This document shows, in pieces, positions 41,977 through 51,249 of a stretch of DNA of 64,000 nt (the first letter of the stretch is position 1; every line of letters begins with the position of its first letter). The stretch covers positions 10,664,001 to 10,728,000 of the forward strand of contig NC_067205.1 of the NCBI RefSeq assembly GCF_026262505.1, given 5' to 3'. This DNA comes from Trichomonas vaginalis G3. Its lineage: Eukaryota; Parabasalia; Trichomonadida; Trichomonadidae. The position numbers and the translations under genes were made by a program. Below the pieces are notes generated by a model, which worked only from the letters and a program-made list of their open reading frames with translations, was not told where the DNA came from and ran no database searches.

Positions 41977-43470
41977 TTAAGCAGCAATACCAAGAGTAGA
42001 TTTGAGAGATTCGAAAATTGAATTAAATTCTGCTTCATCGCCTCTCTTTAGTCTAACAAGGATTGTAACATCGTCTGTTGTCCTAAAGGTGGCTTCGATT
42101 GCTATGTAGAAGTTAGTTTCTTCGTTTCTTGCGATGAATGACTGAGGATCCGGATGGAACCACTGCATTCCATTAGTATTGAGGAATGTCTGTATATTGT
42201 ACATAACTTGCCATATACTTGCGCCGTAAGTATCAAATACATCTTCTATTATTGCGTCGTAGTCTTCGACAAGGGTCCATTCTGACTGGTTTGCAATAGA
42301 CATTGCACCCATAGAATAACTTTCCGAAGGAGAAACAATGTGTCGCTGGAAAGCATCTGTCGAATTTTTATTGAACTTTGGAACTTTGGAAGCATGCATA
42401 ATAGGTTCTTGGCTGAGTTCATTTGCTTCGGATACTGCTAATTGATTCCATGGAAGTGAGTCTGGATCGAATCTTTCTTGTAACATCGAAAGGAAGACTT
42501 TTGCCATTGTATTTTCCGTTGAGCTTAATTGGGTTTCGAGTTCATCGTCTTTGAAGCCAATCTGACGAAGGTTATCGAGTAATTCTGGTTTGATTGTTTT
42601 GATATCTATTGGTTCGAGATTACTATATTGAACTGGGCTTGGAAAGATGTAACTTTCATTTAATCCTAACCTGAATGCTGGGTGTTGTTTGATCTCAGGT
42701 ATCGTAATTCTGTTTTGTGGATCAACAGTTAAAATCTTTTGTATCAAATCTTGAATTTCGGGACGGAATCTAGGCATTTGGAAGCTTCCACGTTTTACTT
42801 TGTGTAGAAGAGTACGAATCGATGGATCATCAAACGGCAAATAACCAGCTAAAAGAGCAAACAAAATAATTCCGCAGCTCCAAATATCGGCTTTCCTTCC
42901 ATCATATGGATGGCCGTTGATTACCTCTGGAGCGGCGTAATGAGGTGAACCACAGGAAGTTTCTGCAATATTAGAACGAACCCATCTTGCAAACCCGAAA
43001 TCGGCTATTTTAACTCGTGTGTATTCATCTAAAAGAATGTTTTCGGGCTTAAGATCACGATGGCAAATACCAAAGGAATGAAGATATTCAATGGCTAAAA
43101 TAATTTGTCTGAAGAAATCTAAAGCCTGATCTTCAGGGAGGACACGCCTTGATATAAGATAATCGAATAATTCACCTTGCTTCGCATATTCAAGAACAAT
43201 ATAAATATGACGCGCTGATTCATAATAAGCCAATAGCTTTAATATATTGGGATGATCAGTCAAACGCATTAAAGCGCACTCTCGATGAACTTTCTCTTGG
43301 AGATCAGCACGTTTCTCGAAACTTGATTTTGGAATAATTTTAATAGCGACGTTTTCATTTGTTTCTTTATTAACAGCAAGTTTGACTTTGCCTGTTATGC
43401 CTTCTCCGAGAGTCCTGATGACAATGTAAGGACCAATTTTCTGTTCTGTAGGTGCATGAGGAGTATCCAT
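41977..43470 (-). CDS. CAMK-like (AMPK/BRSK-type) Ser/Thr protein kinase with UBA and KA1-like regions
   Basis: The 497-residue protein has a complete kinase domain (about residues 15-267): GEGITGKV glycine loop, catalytic K44, HRDLKPEN near 135-142, DFG near 155 and the APE motif. A UBA-like helical segment (about 305-345) and a C-terminal domain of KA1 type (about 390-495, ending FESLKSTLGI) follow. This is the layout of AMPK-related kinases such as BRSK/SAD and MARK. The activation loop (ETSCGSPHYAAPE) has Thr and Ser sites suited to control by an upstream kinase. All catalytic residues are present, so it should be active. Substrates are unknown. Confidence 0.92.
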   Translation of the reverse strand: MDTPHAPTEQKIGPYIVIRTLGEGITGKVKLAVNKETNENVAIKIIPKSSFEKRADLQEKVHRECALMRLTDHPNILKLLAYYESARHIYIVLEYAKQGELFDYLISRRVLPEDQALDFFRQIILAIEYLHSFGICHRDLKPENILLDEYTRVKIADFGFARWVRSNIAETSCGSPHYAAPEVINGHPYDGRKADIWSCGIILFALLAGYLPFDDPSIRTLLHKVKRGSFQMPRFRPEIQDLIQKILTVDPQNRITIPEIKQHPAFRLGLNESYIFPSPVQYSNLEPIDIKTIKPELLDNLRQIGFKDDELETQLSSTENTMAKVFLSMLQERFDPDSLPWNQLAVSEANELSQEPIMHASKVPKFNKNSTDAFQRHIVSPSESYSMGAMSIANQSEWTLVEDYDAIIEDVFDTYGASIWQVMYNIQTFLNTNGMQWFHPDPQSFIARNEETNFYIAIEATFRTTDDVTILVRLKRGDEAEFNSIFESLKSTLGIAA

Positions 43471-44047
43471 AAATTTTCTGAAGTTGTCATGTTTTCTTTC
43501 TCACTTCCAAGAAAAAAAAATTCATTCCTCGATCAACGTTGAATGCAAGAAGGTTATTTTTACGAATATTATTAATGCCCAGTAATCTATGATCGATGCG
43601 AATGGACTAGATTTTTTCTATTATTTTGAAATGATTTTACGGTTTGACAAAAATTTGAAAAGGATTTTTGGAGAAATTTTCCCATCAAAATTTTATTACT
43701 TTGAAAAATATTAATTAGACAACTACATTGTCTGTAATCTTATCTTGTAAGTGGCGTTTAAAAAAAGAATTTAACCGAAAATGAGTTTCATAAATTCAGA
43801 CAGTTTACTAATATTTCAGATTGTTTTTGATATGGATTGACACTATATAAATCAATATTGTTAAATGATCTGATTATTTTGGTTTTATAAGCAGATTTAA
43901 CCTCAAATTGCAATGTTAGAAATCATAACAGGTGTTTACTTAAATCCTCGATCAAAATATGCTATGTAGTATTTGTATGTTTCATGTGCGCATTACAATA
44001 TGTAAAATATTAACATAAATTTTTTTTATAAAATAACAATTACAAAA
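43471..44047. other. Intergenic, AT-rich
   Basis: No supported gene or clear repeat. Confidence 0.5.
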
Positions 44048-45319
44048 TTACAAGTCAATACTGAAAATAGACTTTTGCTCTTTAATTAGAGGTATCTTAT
44101 CAAATATTGCGTCGTCATAAATTGCTGCAAAAGCCAATATAATATCAAGATCATTTTTATCTTTGAGTTTCAAGGTTTTGAGGAGCTCATGAGTCTGTTC
44201 ATGAGTTAGTTTTGTAGAATTGTTATCTTCTAAGTAATCTGTTACAATTGCAATGAGAGATATTGCAGTTCGAACAAAAACAGCTAATTTTTGCTCGCAA
44301 ACAAGAGATTTAGTAGGTGACTGAACTTCTTCTAACAATTTGAGGGCAGTTGCGATTTGCTGAGTTGAACTTATTGATTTTGCTTTGTAATTTACTGTTC
44401 TTGTCTTTATCTTCTTTTTCCTTTGGTCTGGATCGTCGATAACGGATATGGCTGCTCTAATCTCTTTGAATTCTTCTGATGCTGCAATTTGAGTTGATTG
44501 AGCAGGGGTAACTAATACAATTTTCTCCGGCAATCTAACTAATGCACGAGCAGTTGTTGATTGCAGAAGGATTTCTTCTGCGGGATAGTTTTGTTTTTGG
44601 ATTACTTGTAAATGCAAAAACATGTTCGGTCTGGAGCGAAGTTCTGCACTTGAATATTGAAGATATTCAGGAAGGGTAAAATGTGTTAAGAAATTGAAGA
44701 ATCTTTCGCATTCTGAAAAAGAATTTACTTCAAATATTGTATTCATTTGACCTCTGAGATGGGCGGTGAGGATTTGAGCGTATAAAGATTGCTCAGCCGG
44801 GTCAATTTGGAAATCTAAAGGCTTAACTCCAACATGAAATAGTTTTGAGATATCAATAACTGCGCATTGAACTAAATCTGTTAATTTTTCAAATGGTTCA
44901 GAACGAGAGAGTAATAGTTGAGAAGCATGAACAATATGTTGGGCGTAGTATTTAGTTGCTTCAATTACGTGTTGAACTTTCTTGAATTGACTCGATTTAA
45001 AGATTATTGCAACAGAGTAATATACATCTAGTTGTTGAGGTTTACTTTTCGGAACTTTGAAGATTGTATTGACAACAAACCAATCTGATGAAGCAATATC
45101 AAGAACAGTAGTTAAAAATTTATTAAATGCGCTTTCTTTTTGTCTTGGGAGTGTACTGAGTGTCATTCTTGATAAGGATATTAACTGTTCTGTTATATTT
45201 TCGTGTGTGTACTTCCAAAGATAAACTAATTTCGATCCTGATAATATATCGAAGTCGCTTATTGATACTGCGACAATCGGATCCCCTTCTTGCGGAAGAT
45301 TCAATAAAACTTCAGTCAT
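44048..45319 (-). CDS. C9orf72-like DENN protein
   Basis: The 423-residue protein follows the order of human C9orf72 by eye. Near the N-terminus is SDFDILSGSKLVYLWK (compare YWDNILGPRVRHIWAP). The middle has ILTAHLRGQMNTIFEVN...FLTHFTLPE (compare ISSHLQTCGCSVVVG...FLTPAE). The C-terminus ends in a helix pair with DYLEDN and NDLDIILAFAAIYD (compare KYIEDD and GDLNIIMALAEKI). C9orf72 is a DENN protein that works with SMCR8 and WDR41 in Rab/Arf regulation, autophagy and lysosomes. I take the ATG at 45319 because TGTCAAAAAATTTTTTG precedes it like an initiator. An ATG at 45385 would add 22 hydrophobic residues. Confidence 0.6.
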   Translation of the reverse strand: MTEVLLNLPQEGDPIVAVSISDFDILSGSKLVYLWKYTHENITEQLISLSRMTLSTLPRQKESAFNKFLTTVLDIASSDWFVVNTIFKVPKSKPQQLDVYYSVAIIFKSSQFKKVQHVIEATKYYAQHIVHASQLLLSRSEPFEKLTDLVQCAVIDISKLFHVGVKPLDFQIDPAEQSLYAQILTAHLRGQMNTIFEVNSFSECERFFNFLTHFTLPEYLQYSSAELRSRPNMFLHLQVIQKQNYPAEEILLQSTTARALVRLPEKIVLVTPAQSTQIAASEEFKEIRAAISVIDDPDQRKKKIKTRTVNYKAKSISSTQQIATALKLLEEVQSPTKSLVCEQKLAVFVRTAISLIAIVTDYLEDNNSTKLTHEQTHELLKTLKLKDKNDLDIILAFAAIYDDAIFDKIPLIKEQKSIFSIDL

Positions 45320-45605
45320 CAAAAAATTTTTTGACAGATTTGCTATAGATAAAAATTGAGGAAAAATAATTAATATTTTATTCATATTTTAATTTTAAGA
45401 AAGAAAAATTTATTCTCATTAAAATTAAATGTGCAAATCAATTTCATTTTAGCTAATAAGATAATATTTTTAATATAAGACTATGAATACAAAGTAATTT
45501 ATTTTGATATTTTTTTTGCGACAGACATCATTGGTAACTAATTATATTTCATTTCAATGACCTCATGAATACAACTCCAGCTTAGTATAGCCTATCATTT
45601 ATTCA

Positions 45606-45614
45606 TCATTTTTT
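45606..45614 (+). promoter_or_regulatory. Initiator-like element at the gene starting 45615
   Basis: TCATTTTTT directly before the ATG matches the trichomonad Inr pattern. Transcription would start at 45608 and leave a 7-base leader. Confidence 0.55.
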
Positions 45615-46466
45615 ATGAGTGAAGGAATTTCTCTTGATGTGTTTATACTTTTGATTATTGTAGTAATAGCAATTTTTATATTACTAGTAATCACGTCTTT
45701 TCAAGTGTATTTTAGTGATACAACACCAGCAGAATTACAGATTTACAGTGTGATTCGAAATAAAGATACACCACAATATATAGAAAATCCAGAAATAAAT
45801 GTCGAACCATCCAAAAAAATAAATTTAACCATAACTGTACAAGTAAATGCCCACAAAATTCAAGAAGCTAAAGTAGAAATTGAACAATATATCGAAAAAC
45901 TCAATAATTCACCAATCCAAAATAAATCATTCGAAATACTTTGTATTTTCCCAGCAGATTCTCCATTGATTAAGCGTTTTGATGAATTAAAAGTTTCTAT
46001 ACCAAATTGCAGGTATTTTATCAGTCAGAATGACGTTATCGAGAACTTTAAACTCAGTGTGCTCTATGCTAAAGGAAATTATGTTATTAATTCCAAATTT
46101 ATGGATCAAGAATTGTTCGACTTCCAAAATTACGAAAAACAGTTCATTATTCTTGCTACACCTATGAATTCAGTTAGTTTACCATTTTACAACAAAATTT
46201 GCTATAGTATTCCGATTTTTATTTATAAACCAGCTGGAATGATTATATTTTCAAGATTACACTCAACTGGCCAAAAAGCAGCACCAGAAATAGACCTACT
46301 TTCCCGCAAATGCTCATTAACAATCTATAACAAAGTTTATATATTTTCTGATTTCAATCCATCATTATTCTATTCAATTTATTCAAGCATTTGGCTGAAG
46401 GTGATTAATATTTTGTATAAATTACAAGTATGGACTGTTGGAAAGAAAAAGAGAAAATATAATTAA
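45615..46466 (+). CDS. N-terminally anchored protein, possibly a degenerate ALG5-like glycosyltransferase
   Basis: The 283-residue protein has one strong N-terminal membrane span (about residues 8-29) followed by a soluble domain. The layout and a few blocks recall dolichyl-phosphate glucosyltransferase (ALG5, GT2 family): PSKKINLTITVQVN where the GT-A fold begins, YAKGNYVINSKFMDQ where the DxD-containing strand would lie, and a C-terminus with RLHSTGQKAAPEIDLL and a late hydrophobic helix. The acidic DxD metal motif is not seen, so it may be inactive or not a glycosyltransferase at all. If related, it would sit on the ER membrane. The identification is weak, while the gene itself is well supported. 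Confidence 0.5.
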   Translation: MSEGISLDVFILLIIVVIAIFILLVITSFQVYFSDTTPAELQIYSVIRNKDTPQYIENPEINVEPSKKINLTITVQVNAHKIQEAKVEIEQYIEKLNNSPIQNKSFEILCIFPADSPLIKRFDELKVSIPNCRYFISQNDVIENFKLSVLYAKGNYVINSKFMDQELFDFQNYEKQFIILATPMNSVSLPFYNKICYSIPIFIYKPAGMIIFSRLHSTGQKAAPEIDLLSRKCSLTIYNKVYIFSDFNPSLFYSIYSSIWLKVINILYKLQVWTVGKKKRKYN

Positions 46467-46771
46467 CTTTATTTTTGTTTATTTCTTGATATTTTTACCA
46501 TCTGATGCATATATATTGTTTAACCCTTTGAATTATCCTTTGTTATGCGTATAATAAATGTATATTTATAATTCTTTTTATTGACACCTAATTAGTATCT
46601 AGTTTTTTCTACCTCCATCTACTCAATACATCCCTTCTTCTATATTCTTTCAAATGCATAGTGATGTAATTACAATTATCCGTTACACACAATTTTTCCA
46701 GTATTTCAAACTTTATTTGACTTTTTATATTGTTTCTATTCTTATTCTCTCAATTTTCCATTCAAAATATT
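46467..46771. other. Short intergenic region
   Basis: AT-rich spacer holding the promoter of the coiled-coil gene. TTCCATTCAAAATATT lies just before its ATG. Confidence 0.45.
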
Positions 46772-48202
46772 ATGTATGCTTCTCCATTGTCGACAGGTGG
46801 AACTGCCCGACAAAAGGAGAAGCTTAAAAACAAGATTGAACGTTTAGAGGCTAAACTTAATTCCTTAAGAGTAAGCTTTAATAACGAAAATGAGTTGATC
46901 AACCAAATTAAACAGAAAAATCTCGAAGAAAATTATAAATTACAACAGATAATACAAGAAAGTTCTAGAATTGAACAAGAAATCCGAAATGAAATGTACA
47001 AAAGGGGAGAAATTAATAGAGAGATTAAAAAACAAGAACAAATCCTCGCTAATCCAAGTTTAGCAGCCGAAGAATCACATAACCAAATGGAATTGAAGCA
47101 TCTTAACAAACTAATTGACGAAATTGAACTTGATATTCAAGCAAAAGAAGAAAAGATTGATACATTCAATAAAAAGATGCAAGAACAAGCTGCAAGTCAA
47201 CAATACAGAAAGTCTTCCATAATATTAGATCAATCAAATTTATCATTAGCAAGTTTACCTCAAATTGACTCAAAACCAACTATCGAGCTGTTAAAACCTA
47301 CCCTTGAGTTGGGTGAGCTAGTTTCTTTTGAAGTTAAAGAAGAAAAACAGAATAAACCAGTATTCCATTTCGATGATTCCGAAGAACACGACATTCCAGA
47401 TCTAGAGGACAAAGAAAAACAAAGAGAAATTCAAACCGAACTAAAGAGATGCATGGCGATATTTGATGCACATTCAAGAGTTAGAGATATTTTAAATACA
47501 ACAAATGCGAATATTTCAAGAGCAAAAGCAACAACAGAATTAGCCAAGAACAAAAAGAAAGAATACTTAGGAAAAGCTAATAACATTGAATGGCTCGAAC
47601 ACACGAGATCACATCGCCATAATACAATAAACCAATTAGATGAAACAATTGCAAGATATAATAAAGAACTATCATTATTGATGAAAAAGCAAGCAGATTT
47701 GGAGCAAAACATACATTTAATGAAAGAACAGATTGCAAGATTGCAGAGGAGAGATACTCCAGATGTTCCTCAGCTCGTTGGAGAAATGCAATCTTGCAAA
47801 CTTAAATTCAAAGAAAGGAATACAAAACTTCAAAATGCTTTGAAGAGAATCACAGAAATTGAGTCTGAATCGGAAAAACTAAAGAAGTTTTTGAGGCCAG
47901 GAGTTATTTCTAGAATTAGGAATGAAATAGATACACTTAGATACGAGAAGAATCAGCTCAAAGTAAAGCTCTCAGACTTACAAAAGATTAACCAAAGCGA
48001 AGTTAAAAGAAATGCTGAGCAAGGTAGAGCGGAAAACAGTAGTAGAGAAGATCAAATCAATAACTTGATCTTTAAGATAGGAAAACTTAAGACACAAAGA
48101 AAGAATATAGAACAAACAATCGAATATACTAAAATTGCCATAATTGGAGCAGGATTACATGTACCCCTAATGAAAGAAAGGAAAAGAAGAGTTATATTTT
48201 GA
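46772..48202 (+). CDS. Coiled-coil protein of 476 residues
   Basis: From about residue 12 onward most of the protein is predicted by eye to be coiled coil: long heptad runs rich in Lys, Glu, Gln and Ile (EKLKNKIERLEAKLNSL and later ITEIESESEKLKKFL). A less helical acidic break lies near 185-215 (FHFDDSEEHDIPDLEDKE). No motor, membrane or signal sequence is seen. It could be a cytoskeletal or centrosomal component, abundant in flagellates, but no family is recognised. The ATG at 46772 is chosen over an upstream TTG in frame because the intervening hydrophobic codons do not fit the rest and an Inr-like TCA lies in between. Confidence 0.7.
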   Translation: MYASPLSTGGTARQKEKLKNKIERLEAKLNSLRVSFNNENELINQIKQKNLEENYKLQQIIQESSRIEQEIRNEMYKRGEINREIKKQEQILANPSLAAEESHNQMELKHLNKLIDEIELDIQAKEEKIDTFNKKMQEQAASQQYRKSSIILDQSNLSLASLPQIDSKPTIELLKPTLELGELVSFEVKEEKQNKPVFHFDDSEEHDIPDLEDKEKQREIQTELKRCMAIFDAHSRVRDILNTTNANISRAKATTELAKNKKKEYLGKANNIEWLEHTRSHRHNTINQLDETIARYNKELSLLMKKQADLEQNIHLMKEQIARLQRRDTPDVPQLVGEMQSCKLKFKERNTKLQNALKRITEIESESEKLKKFLRPGVISRIRNEIDTLRYEKNQLKVKLSDLQKINQSEVKRNAEQGRAENSSREDQINNLIFKIGKLKTQRKNIEQTIEYTKIAIIGAGLHVPLMKERKRRVIF

Positions 48203-48740
48203 TTTATTGCTATTTGCAATATATATTATTTTGTTGCGTTTAATAAATGTTTGTATTTTTATTTTATTATTTCATAATGTTCACACAAAATGTATTTTCT
48301 GATAGCGATACCAATACTTTTTCAGAACAGTTTATTACTGCATGTCATGATTGAATTGACAGATAATTTATTGGATTGAAAAAAAAATAATTTAGAAAGG
48401 GATAGATAAAAATTTAAGGGGAGATACCTAGAGTAATTAAAATAATATAAAATAAACATAATATATTATAAAAATGGTAAAAAAAATTTAAAAAGATAAA
48501 TGGTCTTTGGAAAAATAGAAATCTGTTCTGTAGAAGTAGATCATTATGGATAGTTATTATGAAATGTAGGTGAAATGTTCGGTTGCGAAGAAATTTTTTT
48601 GGGAAAAGATTTTCGTAAGATTATTTCCTGTCTTATATCTGGAATACGGATGTAATGTCAATAAGGGCCCTTATTGGACAATGTTTTACTTTCAACCAAT
48701 TACAAATGTAAGCAAACCCAGGATTCAATGAATAAAAACT
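48203..48740. other. Intergenic between convergent genes, with a palindrome
   Basis: AT-rich spacer. A perfect 18-base palindrome, CAATAAGGGCCCTTATTG (48659-48676), lies 65 bases from the RRM gene's stop. It extends to about 25 bases if one gap is allowed (TGTC...GGACA). Confidence 0.55.
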
Positions 48741-49349
48741 TTAGTAGCGGGAATCACGGCGGCGGTCATCATAATCACGTCCACGTCCTCTGTAGTCATC
48801 GTAATCATCGTAGTCGCGTCTTCTGCTTCTTCTATCATCGTAGTCATCATAATCGCGCCTTCTGCTTCTGCGGTCATAGTCATCATAATCACGGCGACGA
48901 CGGTCATCGCGGCGATCACTGCGACGATCGTAATCATCATCACGTCTTCCTCTACGTTCGCTACTTCTTCTCTCTGAACGTCCTCTGGAGATATCGACAA
49001 CAATCGTACGACCTTCGAATTCCTTCTTGTTCATTTCAGCAATAGCCTTATCTGCTTCTTCCTGGGTAGCGTACTCAATGAAACCGAAACCTTTGGATTT
49101 GCCTGACTGGGCACGTACTGGGATTCTACTGGAGATAACATTACCAAATTCGGAGAACTTGATCTTTAAGGACTCCTCGGTTGTCTCAAAAGAGAGGTTA
49201 CCAACATGAACGGTAATTGTTTCTGGTTTCTTTTCCTTGTCATCTTGCTGTGGCTGCTCGGCCTGCTCTTCCTTTTGCTCTGGCTTTTGCTGCTCTTCGG
49301 CTCCGGACTGGTGATCGGACTCATGATTGCTGCCTTCGTCTCCCGACAT
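48741..49349 (-). CDS. RRM protein with Arg/Asp/Tyr-rich tail
   Basis: The 202-residue protein has an acidic Gln-rich N-terminus (1-42) and one RRM (about 43-120, RNP2 VHVGNL and RNP1 KGFGFIEY). A C-terminal tail is made of repeated RRRDYDDYDDRRS units. The build is that of SR-like or glycine/arginine-type RNA-binding proteins in splicing, mRNA export or poly(A)-binding-protein II families. The tail repeats are alternating basic and acidic/aromatic, not RS, so phosphorylation-controlled SR function is less sure. Codons in the tail are more GC-rich than elsewhere because of CGN arginine. The ATG follows TTTTTCTCAGAGA, an initiator-like block. Confidence 0.85.
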   Translation of the reverse strand: MSGDEGSNHESDHQSGAEEQQKPEQKEEQAEQPQQDDKEKKPETITVHVGNLSFETTEESLKIKFSEFGNVISSRIPVRAQSGKSKGFGFIEYATQEEADKAIAEMNKKEFEGRTIVVDISRGRSERRSSERRGRRDDDYDRRSDRRDDRRRRDYDDYDRRSRRRDYDDYDDRRSRRRDYDDYDDYRGRGRDYDDRRRDSRY

Positions 49350-49431
49350 TCTCTGAGAAAAAAATGGTAGAAAAATTCAATTGTTTACAGACCGATTATC
49401 TATCTGTCACATTTTAAAATTTTTATTCATC

Positions 49432-50486
49432 TAAGGGTTTCGTTTTGCTAAAATTGTCACTTTTATAGCATATTTGTTTTTGGATGTTTTGCGAAACCAA
49501 AAAAAAACTATGATATACAGTGTGTGTGTAAAGAAAATACTTTATTTACTAGTTAAAAGATCATTTGGTATTGATCAAGTTATTTTTTCTGGATAAGATA
49601 TTATATGGATAATTGGATAGAAAATACAATTATATAATCTTGTACCTGGTTTAATTAAGCTAATTGTCATCAGAAACTTGTAATTTTTATGAATTTCAGA
49701 TTTTCTTTTCATTACTGCTTTTCTTAATAGGTCAAGTTCTTATTTACGTTATAAAGTATGATATTTACAAATATCAAGTTATCGTGTTTTTTGAGAAATT
49801 ATGAGAAACAAACAAAAATGAAAAAGATAGGAATAGCAATGAATAGTGATGTGGGTATAGAAAATGTAAGAGATATGAATGCAAAGCAGTCAGTATTTAG
49901 GACATTGACCATAGATTTCGAAAAAAAAATGCTGCATATTGAGCGAAAACTATGATTATATTATAAGGCTGTCATTTAAAGCATAATGAAACTATTCCCT
50001 TTTCATTTTAATCGAATAAGATAGTAAAGATTTTTGAATTAGCTAGAAACTGATGAGATGTTTTCACAAATCAGATTTTTAATCTCTATAATGCATAATT
50101 CACTCAATATCTCAATTTTGATATTGCGAGATATTTTTGCTATCGGTTTCGCAATTTTGACACAATAGCAAGAGGGTTCTATAAGCATTATTATCAACGT
50201 AGAATCTGAATATCATATCAGAAAATGTCGCAAATCTGACATTTACCCGACCAAATAGCAAAAATAATTGAATACTTTTCGCAAAAACTTGAAAAATCGA
50301 TAAAAATATGAAATATAGATATTAAAGAGACTTTTTATATAATATTCATAAAGATTTTCCAAAAATATGATACAGCAAAATTAAAAAAGTGACGTCTTGA
50401 GTGGAGTCAAAGGTCGAAATTGCTAGCTAAATGTTTTTTTAGCGAAATTGCGTATTGTACGTTTTTTTCGCAAAACGAAACCCTTA
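49432..50486. mobile_element. Non-autonomous DNA transposon of about 1.06 kb
   Basis: The two ends are perfect 17-base inverted repeats, TAAGGGTTTCGTTTTGC (49432-49448) and its complement (50470-50486). They are flanked by the direct repeat ATTCATC (49425-49431 and 50487-50493). Subterminal copies of TTTTGCGAAA-like motifs occur inside both ends. No open frame above 65 codons is present, so it has no transposase. A 7-base duplication is unusual; a hAT-like 8-base site with one change is possible. Confidence 0.82.
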
Positions 50487-51220
50487 ATTCATCGTAAGTC
50501 ATTCTACTAAGTAATTCAAAATAAATAAATTTTCGTTTTGAACGTTTTTAATATTATTTCCGTGATATACTCAATTTTTCAATTAAATCAAAAACTGTTT
50601 AGGAAATAATAAAAAACATCCCCATCAACCATTTTGATCGACAAAATTTTTCCAACTTATATATTAGCGCTAGCTGCTCTTCAATGTCAATATGGCTATT
50701 CTTTACCTTGGATCATTCAATTTATGCCTACATTTTGTGGTGGCGTATCAAAATCTACCAAAATCCAAACATGTGCTTATAAATATTTACAGTCTGACTC
50801 ATGGAAAACAGGGATGTGATCCTTTCTAAATCTTTTCACCTTGCAATTTAGAATCATTTAATATTCAAGCTGAAAATTCAAATACTGCTTTATGACTTGC
50901 TTGGATGAAATACGTGACAGCAAATGACATGTCCAGAAATGACCATTATCGACTTTTAATATAAATGGATATCAAATACATTCTCAAATAATATTATCAT
51001 TGTATTTTAGTTCTGATCAATATGAAACTGCCAAATCTATAATATGGAGTTCATATCATAGTTTGTGATAGACATTTTATCAATATCATGCTATAATTGA
51101 TGTTTGGAGATGAGTTATAGACAGTCAAAGCAAATTTGTAAGCTCCTTAAGCGTGTTTGCTATTTTTTAAATAAAGAATGACACAATTATTTCTGATTTT
51201 TGATAAAAAAAATATCTTTG
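50487..51220. other. Intergenic with a possible gene remnant
   Basis: A frame without ATG (50634-50819) reads ALAALQCQYGYSLPWIIQ and later QTCAYKYLQ, with a Cys pattern faintly like GILT-type thiol reductases. It is too short and unsupported to call. The rest is AT-rich. Confidence 0.35.
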
Positions 51221-51249
51221 TCACTTTTTAAAATATTGTGAAAAATCAG
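51221..51249 (+). promoter_or_regulatory. Initiator element and 27-base leader of the surface-protein gene
   Basis: TCACTTTTTAAA at 51221-51232 is identical to the block before the ING gene. Transcription is expected to start at 51223. Confidence 0.7.

Noticed and set aside
48674-49045. His-rich protein of 123 codons on the plus strand
   Set aside because: The His/Arg-rich composition is the antisense of the Arg/Asp/Tyr tail of the RRM gene.
49758-49955. 65-codon frame on the plus strand
   Set aside because: It lies inside the 1.06-kb non-autonomous transposon and has no recognisable domain.
50634-50819. Small GILT-like thiol-reductase gene
   Set aside because: No ATG start, only 61 codons, and the Cys pattern is too weak to support a call; noted only as a possible remnant.
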